The notes under the pieces: model-generated
What the model was told of the DNA's origin: nothing
Seen by the model: the letters and a program-made list of their open reading frames with translations, nothing else
The model's database searches: none
Translations under genes and position numbers: made by a program
Assembly (NCBI RefSeq): GCF_003268025.1
Contig: NZ_QLUW01000003.1
Location: 620,001-684,000 of the forward strand
Length of the DNA stretch: 64,000 nucleotides
Reading direction: 5' to 3'
Source: Paenibacillus montanisoli
GTDB taxonomy: Bacteria > Bacillota > Bacilli > Paenibacillales > Paenibacillaceae
Part shown: in pieces, positions 58,062 to 64,000 of the stretch
How the letters are laid out: each line of letters starts with the position of its first letter
Numbering within the stretch: position 1 is the stretch's first letter

Positions 58062-59261
58062 GTGGAGTATCGTTTTTCAAGCAATGTCGAGCGGCTGCAG
58101 TCTTCTGCTGTTCGTGATATTTTAAAGCTGACGCAAGGAAAGGAAATCATCTCGTTTGCCGGCGGCTTGCCGGCTGAAGAGCTGTTTCCGCTAGATGCGG
58201 TGAAGGAGGCAACGGAACGGGTATTCCGTACCGGCGGCAAGAACTCGCTGCAATACGGGCTTACCGAAGGCTTCTTGCCGCTGCGCGAGCAACTGTGCCA
58301 GCGAATGGCCCGTAAGGGGATGCGTGCGGAGCCTGACGAAATGATCATGACGACGGGCTCGCAGCAAGCAATCGATTTGATTACGCGCGTGCTCATGGAG
58401 CCGGGCGATATCGTCCTTGTAGAGAATCCGACCTATTTGGCCAGCTTGCAGGTTTTCAATCTAAGCGGGCTTCGGGTCGTCCCTGTCGAAAGCGACAAGG
58501 ATGGCATGGTCATTTCCGAGGCGGAACGGCTGATCAAGCAGCATAAGCCGAGACTTATTTACGTCGTGCCTACATTCGGCAATCCGACGGGACGCGTATG
58601 GAGCATGGAGCGGCGCAAGGGCTTGCTTGAGCTCAGTCATCGACACGGCGTTCCGATTCTGGAGGATGATCCATACGGCGATATTCAATTTGACGAGCAG
58701 GCCAATTACTCGACGCTGTTCTCGCTAGACGACCGAACGAATGGCGGGCATGTTCTTTATACAAGCACGTTCTCCAAGACCGTCGCGCCGGCGCTTCGTA
58801 CGGGCTGGGCCATTGGCAGCCGCAAGGTCATCTCTATGATGGCGAAAGCGAAGCAAGCGGCGGATTTGCATTCCAGCACGTTGGACCAGCAAACGCTCGA
58901 TCAGCTGCTGCGCCACTTCTCATTGGACGATCATATCAAGGTGATCCGAAGGGCGTACGGCGAGCGCATGCAGCAAATGCAGCAGCTGCTCGCCTCGCAA
59001 GGCTGGAGCGACGTGAAATGGGAGCAGCCGAAAGGAGGCATGTTCCTCTGGCTGGAGCTGCCGGAGGGGCTTGATGCGGAGGCGCTGCTGCGCGCGGCTG
59101 TGAAGAAGAACGTGGCGTTCGTGCCGGGGGCTTCGTTCTACGCGGCTGAACCGCAGCGCAATACGGCGCGGCTGAACTTTACGTATACGACCGGCGAGCG
59201 AATGGCTGCAGGCATTTCGCGTTTTGCCGAAGCGCTGAATGAGTTTCTGGCACGCTGCTAG
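58062..59261 (+). CDS. PLP-dependent aminotransferase, class I/II (2-aminoadipate aminotransferase-like)
   Basis: 399 residues. Fold type I aminotransferase without an N-terminal GntR domain. Opens SAVRDILKLTQGKEIISFAGG, contains MTTGSQQAIDLITRVLMEPG, YVVPTFGNPTGRVWS, LEDDPYGDIQFD and the PLP lysine K239 in STFSKTVAPALRTGW, and closes with arginine-bearing RNTARLNFTY. The LysN/ARO8-like group has broad specificity (2-aminoadipate, aromatic or branched-chain amino acids). GTG start after GGAGAGGA. Substrate cannot be fixed from sequence. Confidence 0.88.
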   Translation: MEYRFSSNVERLQSSAVRDILKLTQGKEIISFAGGLPAEELFPLDAVKEATERVFRTGGKNSLQYGLTEGFLPLREQLCQRMARKGMRAEPDEMIMTTGSQQAIDLITRVLMEPGDIVLVENPTYLASLQVFNLSGLRVVPVESDKDGMVISEAERLIKQHKPRLIYVVPTFGNPTGRVWSMERRKGLLELSHRHGVPILEDDPYGDIQFDEQANYSTLFSLDDRTNGGHVLYTSTFSKTVAPALRTGWAIGSRKVISMMAKAKQAADLHSSTLDQQTLDQLLRHFSLDDHIKVIRRAYGERMQQMQQLLASQGWSDVKWEQPKGGMFLWLELPEGLDAEALLRAAVKKNVAFVPGASFYAAEPQRNTARLNFTYTTGERMAAGISRFAEALNEFLARC

Positions 59262-59275
59262 CGCGTTTCGAATAG

Positions 59276-59319
59276 AGAAGCCCGGAGTCCTCAAGGGTAG
59301 AGGATTCCGGGCTTCTTGT
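59276..59319. terminator. Bidirectional terminator between aminotransferase and Rieske genes
   Basis: AGAAGCCCGGAgTCCTC/GAGGAtTCCGGGCTTCT (59276-59292 with about 59300-59316). Confidence 0.85.
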
Positions 59320-59330
59320 ATTTCTAGCGG

Positions 59331-59654
59331 CTATAACATCCGTGCCATGAATTTGCCGTCTTGAATTTCAAGCGGGTAACAATCCAGCTCCTCGCCGGGA
59401 ACGTTGGTGGACTCGCCGGTCGCTTTGTCGAAGCACCAATAGTGCAGCGGGCAAATCAATTCGTTCAGATGCGGTCTGACGATACCGCCGGCATGCGGAC
59501 AGATCGCCGAAATCAGATTGTAGCGCTGTTCCTCGTCGTCCTTGCGCGGGGCTTCAACAATATAGTACGGCTGGTTATTCAGTTTGACGTTGGCCGGAAA
59601 TTCCGTGTAATCCTCGACGTTGCCAATAACGCGGTAGTTAATCGTTTCGCTCAT
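59331..59654 (-). CDS. Rieske [2Fe-2S] domain protein
   Basis: 107 residues, a stand-alone Rieske ferredoxin-type domain. Cluster ligands in CPHAGG (CxH) and CPLHYWCFD (CxxH). Resembles the small subunit of nitrite reductases or ferredoxins of ring-hydroxylating oxygenases, but no oxygenase gene is near (the PhyH gene is 3.5 kb away on the other strand). Start: ATG 59654 is spaced nine to ten bases from AAGGGG; the upstream ATG 59663 is only two bases from it. Confidence 0.85.
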   Translation of the reverse strand: MSETINYRVIGNVEDYTEFPANVKLNNQPYYIVEAPRKDDEEQRYNLISAICPHAGGIVRPHLNELICPLHYWCFDKATGESTNVPGEELDCYPLEIQDGKFMARML

Positions 59655-59674
59655 TCGGTTCATATCCCCTTTGA

Positions 59675-60490
59675 TTAGTCGTGATTATGGATAAGTGCTG
59701 CGTCTTGCTTGTCCTTATGCTGCCTTTGCCGCTGCCAAGCTTCTATTATATGTGCGTATTGCTGTAAGGCTGACGCCCCTTCCGGCTTAAGGCTATATTG
59801 TCCCCGTTTGACTCGTTCAAACCAGCGGTAGTAATCCTTCTGCAGAAAATGGCCAGCCCGCGGGATATCGGTCAGCTTCGCAATCGCGCTTGGCGATAAC
59901 TCGCCGTGCTCGCTTAACGCCCAAGCCACACGCAGCGCCTTTTCGCGGTAAGCCGTAACGAGCTTGCTCTTGTTGCTGCCGCCCGTATTATAGTCGCCGC
60001 TGCGCTCATGAAACTCCGTGAGCAGACGTGCCTGTCGGACGCGGCGCTGCCCTCTCTGCGGCGGATCGCCCGGCTGGCACAGCATCTCCAGAACGGGTGC
60101 TTTGGTTTTGAAGAACGTTACGGTCATTAGGCCGAGCCCTAGCATCCGGCACAGCTCGGTCAGATCGCCGAAGCGCTGGTTGTGCGCGCCGACTTTTTTC
60201 CGGTTGCGTTCGACTGCGAGGATGACAGAGCCGTTCAGGCGCAATCTTTCGATGCCCTGCAGCAGCAGCGCGAGATTGAATGTTTTTTTCATTTCCACCA
60301 GGATGGTTTCATTCGTTTCCGGGTGAATGGCGACGAGATCGCAGTGCATGATTTCGCCCTTCACCTCGAAACCCTGCTTTTCGAAATAAGCCTTGATCGG
60401 CGGATACAGCTCCGTTTCGTGTTTGACAGCCAATGGTGCAGGATCGCCTCGATTCCATGGGAGGGTAGTCTGCTCCCGATTATAGCACAT
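59675..60490 (-). CDS. DUF2161 protein, PD-(D/E)XK nuclease-like
   Basis: 271 residues. N-terminal 110 residues look like a PD-(D/E)XK nuclease fold: ELYPPIKAYFEKQGFEVKGE, then D in MHCDLVAIHP and the E-x-K motif in ILVEMKKTFN, as in DUF2161. The C-terminal half is basic with a winged-helix look (ELSPSAIAKLTDIPRAGHFL). Start uncertain: ATG 60490 has AAGGGG nine bases upstream, but homology begins near TTG 60433 (LAVKHETELYPP), and a TATAAT at about 60475 could be a promoter lying between them. 20 bp before the Rieske gene, so likely one transcript. Confidence 0.75.
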   Translation of the reverse strand: MCYNREQTTLPWNRGDPAPLAVKHETELYPPIKAYFEKQGFEVKGEIMHCDLVAIHPETNETILVEMKKTFNLALLLQGIERLRLNGSVILAVERNRKKVGAHNQRFGDLTELCRMLGLGLMTVTFFKTKAPVLEMLCQPGDPPQRGQRRVRQARLLTEFHERSGDYNTGGSNKSKLVTAYREKALRVAWALSEHGELSPSAIAKLTDIPRAGHFLQKDYYRWFERVKRGQYSLKPEGASALQQYAHIIEAWQRQRQHKDKQDAALIHNHD

Positions 60491-60939
60491 TCCTCCCGTC
60501 CCCTTAAGCCATAATTTTAGAAGTTACATCGGGTGTTACAACTTTATTCCTGTCGGCGGGGCCGAAATAATGTCGGCATCGCCATGTTTCGACTTGCCTC
60601 CATCATCCGGGGGTGAAAGCAGTCAAGTCCCGTCACGCTTGGCTTTCCGCCGCTCGGGGACGGCCAGTGGCTCGTATAAGAAATGCCGCACAAATGGGGG
60701 ATTACGGGCAGAATAGCGCGGATTTTGGCGGAATCTTGTTTAAAAAATAGGGCAACTTCCCTTGCGAAAGTGCATAGGATTGTAATACTTCAATAAAAAA
60801 AGCCGGGCAGCTTAAGATGGCTGGATGAATATTACCCGCATGCAGTAGTCAATCGGAAAGTGCTGAAGGCGTTAAGCTAGACGGAGCAAATGCATACGAA
60901 GTGAGTTTTGCATCCGCAAAACTTATAGGAGGTTACGGC
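60491..60939. other. Intergenic region between DUF2161 and prkA
   Basis: Divergent region of about 450 bp with no ORF that has a ribosome-binding site. A hairpin GAAAGC..CAAG/CTTG.GCTTTC lies near 60616-60648. CATACGAA at 60893-60900 resembles a mother-cell sigma-E -10 for prkA, without a clear -35. Confidence 0.35.
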
Positions 60940-62838
60940 ATGGATATTTTAAAACGGATATCGGCGTACAAGGCGGAAAGTGAAAAGCTGGCTTGGAGCG
61001 GGTCTTTTAAAGACTACATCGACCTGCTGAAGCGAGATCCTACTCCGGCCATGACTGCACATGCTCGTGTCTATGAAATGATTGAGTCTTATGGCGTAGT
61101 GGATGACGGCGGGAGTGCAAAGAAATACAAGTTTTTCGAACAAGAAATATTCGGCTTAGACCGAGCCGTGGAGAAGCTTGTCGAGGAATACTTCCACTCA
61201 GCAGCCCGGCGGCTTGATGTGAGGAAGCGGATTCTGCTCCTGATGGGTCCTGTCAGCGGCGGTAAATCCACGATTGTGACCATGCTGAAACGCGGTCTTG
61301 AACAGTTTTCCCGCACCGAGAAGGGCGCCGTCTATGCCATTAAAGGCTGTCCGATGCATGAGGATCCTCTGCACCTGATCCCGCATGAGCTGCGGCCCGA
61401 AGCGGAACGGGAGCTCGGCGTCCGAATTGAAGGGAACCTGTGTCCATCCTGCCAAATGAGGCTTAGAACCGAATATAACGGCGATATCGAGAATGTCCAG
61501 GTCGAACGCGTCCTGATCTCTGAAGAGAGCCGCATCGGTATCGGTACGTTCAGCCCTTCCGATCCGAAATCGCAGGATATCGCGGATTTGACCGGCAGCA
61601 TCGACTTCTCGACGATTACGGAGTTCGGCTCCGAATCCGATCCGCGGGCCTACCGCTTCGACGGCGAGCTGAACAAAGCGAACCGCGGCCTGATGGAATT
61701 CCAGGAGATGCTCAAATGCGACGAGAAGTTTCTATGGAACCTGTTGTCGCTAACCCAAGAAGGCAACTTCAAAGCCGGCCGATTCGCGCTCATTTCCGCG
61801 GATGAGTTGATCGTCGCGCATACGAACGAAACGGAGTATAAGTCGTTTATCGCCAACAAGAAGAACGAAGCGCTGCAATCCCGGATGATCGTCATGCCGA
61901 TCCCGTATAACCTGAAGGTGTCCGAAGAAGAGAAAATCTATAAGAAGCTCATCGGACAGAGCGACATGAAGCATATTCACATTGCGCCGCATTCCCTTCG
62001 CTCGGCCGCGATCTTCTCCATCCTGACCCGTCTGAAGGAGACGAAGAAGCAGGGGATGGACCTCGTCAAAAAAATGCGCATGTACGACGGCGAGGAGGTC
62101 GAAGGCTACAAGGAAGCGGATTTGAAGGAAATGCAATCGGAATACATCGAAGAAGGCATGTCGGGTATTGACCCGCGTTATGTCATCAACCGGATATCCA
62201 GTGCGCTGATTAAGCAGGATTTGCAGTGCATCAATGCCCTTGATGTGCTGCGGGCGCTGAAGGAAGGGCTTGATCAGCATCCTTCGATCACGAAGGATGA
62301 GCGAGAGCGTTACTTAAACTTTATTTCTACGGCGCGGAAAGAATACGACAGCCTTGCTAAGAAGGAAATACAGAAGGCGTTCGTCTATTCCTTCGAAGAG
62401 TCGGCTAGAACGCTGTTCGAGAACTATCTCGACAACATCGAGTCGTACTGCAACTGGTCGAAAATCAAAGACCCGCTGACAGGCGAGGAGATGGATCCGG
62501 ATGAGCGGCTGATGCGCTCCATCGAGGAGCAAATCGGCGTATCCGAGAATGCGAAGAAAGCGTTCCGCGAAGAGATCTTGATTCGGATTTCGTCCTACTC
62601 GCGCAAAGGGAAGAAATTCGACTACTACAGCCATGAACGCCTGCGCGAGGCGATTGAGAAGAAGCTGTTTACCGACCTGAAAGATATCGTCAAAATTACG
62701 ACCTCGACCAAGACACCGGACGAGAAGCAGTTGAAGCGGATTAACGAAGTGACGAAGCGGCTGATCGATGAGCACGGATACTGCCCGGTCTGTGCAAACG
62801 AGCTGCTGCGATATGTCGGAAGTCTGTTGAACCGATAA
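60940..62838 (+). CDS. prkA: PrkA AAA+ serine protein kinase/protease
   Basis: 632 residues, same length as Bacillus PrkA, which is needed in early sporulation and has been described as a kinase and as an ATP-dependent protease. AAA+ core with Walker A GPVSGGKST (103-111), followed by IKGCPMHEDPLHLIP, GTFSPSDPKSQDIADLTGSI, FDGELNKANRGLMEFQEMLK and a helical C-terminal kinase-like domain. Two CxxC pairs, C168/C171 (NLCPSCQM) and C615/C618 (YCPVCANE), may form a metal site. The frame is open from 60901, but ATG 60940 follows AGGAGG at seven bases and opens MDILKRISAY as in homologues. Usual partners (yhbH, spoVR) are not in the window. Confidence 0.95.
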   Translation: MDILKRISAYKAESEKLAWSGSFKDYIDLLKRDPTPAMTAHARVYEMIESYGVVDDGGSAKKYKFFEQEIFGLDRAVEKLVEEYFHSAARRLDVRKRILLLMGPVSGGKSTIVTMLKRGLEQFSRTEKGAVYAIKGCPMHEDPLHLIPHELRPEAERELGVRIEGNLCPSCQMRLRTEYNGDIENVQVERVLISEESRIGIGTFSPSDPKSQDIADLTGSIDFSTITEFGSESDPRAYRFDGELNKANRGLMEFQEMLKCDEKFLWNLLSLTQEGNFKAGRFALISADELIVAHTNETEYKSFIANKKNEALQSRMIVMPIPYNLKVSEEEKIYKKLIGQSDMKHIHIAPHSLRSAAIFSILTRLKETKKQGMDLVKKMRMYDGEEVEGYKEADLKEMQSEYIEEGMSGIDPRYVINRISSALIKQDLQCINALDVLRALKEGLDQHPSITKDERERYLNFISTARKEYDSLAKKEIQKAFVYSFEESARTLFENYLDNIESYCNWSKIKDPLTGEEMDPDERLMRSIEEQIGVSENAKKAFREEILIRISSYSRKGKKFDYYSHERLREAIEKKLFTDLKDIVKITTSTKTPDEKQLKRINEVTKRLIDEHGYCPVCANELLRYVGSLLNR

Positions 62839-62851
62839 TGTTCAAATGATG

Positions 62852-62882
62852 AACCGGCGCCCGAGCGGCGCCGGTTTTTTTT
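62852..62882 (+). terminator. Terminator of prkA
   Basis: AACCGGCGCC/GGCGCCGGTT (62852-62861 with 62867-62876) followed by eight T. Confidence 0.95.
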
Positions 62883-63141
62883 GCTTTTGGGGCTAATAAA
62901 TGCTTGATAATTTCCGGTAATCGCGCGGCCGGCTGCCGCCACATGCTGCTGAGCCCAATGCACGCTCGGAGACAGCTCGCGGAAGGACGCATCGCGTCCC
63001 GGAAACTATAGTCGGAAATGTCCAAAAAGTTCCCTCTTTTCTGTAAATAATACGCTTCCTTCGTTATGATACCATTACATTATATAGCCGATTTATCAAA
63101 GTTAATGGGATGATTGCAGCCTGCTGAAGGGAAGGGTACAG

Positions 63142-63981
63142 ATGAGTGGAAATGTGCAAATGCATGCGGAGCTGAGCCGAGACTACCCGCTTAGCAGCGA
63201 ACAGCTGGCATCGTATCGGGAGAACGGCCATCTTTTATTGAAGGATGTTGCAAGCTGTGCCGTCATTGATCATTTCGGTCCGTTGATCCGGCAGGAGGTA
63301 ATCCGGCTGAACACGGAGAACCGCCCATTGTCGGAGCGGGATACGTACGGGAAAGCTTTTCTGCAAATTCAGAACCTGTGGGAGAAGAACGAAGAGATTT
63401 ACCGATTCGTATTCGCCCGGCGCTTCGCCCGGATTGCCGCAGAGCTTATGGGAGTGTCCGGCGTGCGGATGTACCATGATCAGGCGCTGTTTAAAGAGCC
63501 GGGCGGCGGCCATACGCCCTGGCACCAGGATCAAATTTATTGGCCGGTCGACACCGAGCATACGATTACGCTTTGGATGCCCTTAGTCGATATTCCGGAA
63601 GAGGTCGGATCGATGACGTTTGCTTCCGGCTCGCATAAGCGCGGATACATCAGCAAGCTGGCGATTTCCGATCAATCGCATAAAACGTTAGCCCAGTATA
63701 TTGAGGCCGAGAAGCTGCCGACGCTCAGCTACGGCGCGATGTCGGCGGGAGACGCTACGTTCCATGCGGGGTGGACGCTGCATAGCGCGCCCGGCAATCC
63801 GACCGGCCGGACGCGCGAGGTCATGACGATCATTTATGTCGCCGACGGCACGAAGGTATTGACGCCGGAGACGAATGCGCGGAGAGCCGATTTGGTCAAA
63901 TGGATGCCTGGCCTTCAGCCGGGTGATCTCATTGACAGCCCTTTAAATCCACTTATGTACAGCAGCCCGGAAAGCGTGTGA
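63142..63981 (+). CDS. Phytanoyl-CoA dioxygenase (PhyH) family oxygenase
   Basis: 279-residue Fe(II)/2-oxoglutarate-dependent oxygenase. Double-stranded beta-helix with iron ligands H128 and D130 (PWHQDQIYWP) and a distal histidine, H208 or H214 (FHAGWTLHSAPGN), followed by Arg in TGRTREVMT for 2-oxoglutarate. VRMYHDQALFKEPGGGHTPW is typical of PhyH. Bacterial members act on many small molecules, including ectoine and secondary metabolites; the substrate here is unknown. GGGAAGGG lies upstream of the ATG. Stop codon 19 bases before the window end. Confidence 0.88.
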   Translation: MSGNVQMHAELSRDYPLSSEQLASYRENGHLLLKDVASCAVIDHFGPLIRQEVIRLNTENRPLSERDTYGKAFLQIQNLWEKNEEIYRFVFARRFARIAAELMGVSGVRMYHDQALFKEPGGGHTPWHQDQIYWPVDTEHTITLWMPLVDIPEEVGSMTFASGSHKRGYISKLAISDQSHKTLAQYIEAEKLPTLSYGAMSAGDATFHAGWTLHSAPGNPTGRTREVMTIIYVADGTKVLTPETNARRADLVKWMPGLQPGDLIDSPLNPLMYSSPESV

Positions 63982-64000
63982 GTGACGATGACGTAGAAGC

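Noticed and set aside
60530-60700. Cobalamin-type riboswitch suggested by a GGTGAAAGC-like string before prkA
   Set aside because: Other conserved elements are missing on both strands and prkA has no link to B12.
60841-60939. prkA start at 60901
   Set aside because: No ribosome-binding site there; AGGAGG and homology both place the start at 60940.
1-64000. Prophage, secondary-metabolite cluster, transposase or tRNA/rRNA genes
   Set aside because: No integrase, structural phage genes, NRPS/PKS domains, transposase motifs or tRNA cloverleafs were seen.

Overview
The window reads as chromosome of a spore-forming, moderately GC-rich Firmicute of the Paenibacillaceae (Paenibacillus/Cohnella type). 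Reasons: Gram-positive Shine-Dalgarno sites and sigma-A promoters throughout; SAM-I and T-box RNAs; a three-gene sdhCAB operon of the Bacillus type; sporulation markers (YtxC upstream of thrS, PrkA, a gamma-type SASP-like ORF); futalosine menaquinone synthesis (mqnC); and a YesN/YesM plus family-1 sugar-binding protein cassette. No rRNA, tRNA, CRISPR, prophage or insertion sequence was seen.

Layout. 0-6 kb: 5' part of an rsgA-type GTPase gene, two small minus-strand ORFs, uvrC, a CPBP membrane protease, ktrA with a long leader, and the C-terminal remnant of a cation/proton antiporter. 6-11 kb: intergenic repeats, a LysR regulator divergent from sdhCAB. 11-20 kb: nested hairpin repeats, a YodB-like HxlR regulator, a DUF695 protein, an EamA transporter, hisJ with a LysR gene, an Atg22-type MFS transporter, a 654-bp array of 51-bp tandem repeats, a YdjM-type membrane protein behind a perfect LexA operator, a LysE exporter and corA with a 280-nt leader. 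20-30 kb: S-box metA-metI-metC, mqnC, ytxC, T-box thrS, a 3D-domain protein, an ECF sigma factor. 30-40 kb: SASP-like ORF, then yesN-yesM, binding protein, two permeases and a second, orphan binding protein. 40-50 kb: heptamer repeat, coiled-coil protein, amt, liaFSR, yugN, htrA and an OmpR-type two-component system. 50-64 kb: ispH, DUF2062, aroF, glnA, serC, a PhoP-like regulator, trmL, an AbrB-like regulator, two tiny minus-strand ORFs, a PLP aminotransferase, a Rieske protein, DUF2161, prkA and a PhyH dioxygenase.

How parts work together. amt and glnA both carry GlnR/TnrA-type boxes at activator-like distance from strong promoters, so they form a nitrogen regulon. metA-metI-metC form a transsulfuration unit under SAM control; residue E111 of MetA predicts acetyl-CoA use. 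The sugar cassette is self-contained: a YesM kinase with two extracytoplasmic modules, its AraC-type regulator, and, in front of the first binding-protein gene, four operator-like repeats spaced 22, 22 and 21 bp. Part of that operator, the TTG start and the 3' hairpin are duplicated around the second binding-protein gene.

Most interesting non-coding signals: the 51-bp hairpin array, the nested GCTCCCGTGG hairpins after sdhB, the 22-bp operator array, the LexA box, the nine-copy GAGCAGT repeat, and a tandem pair of tiny ORFs near 57.7 kb.
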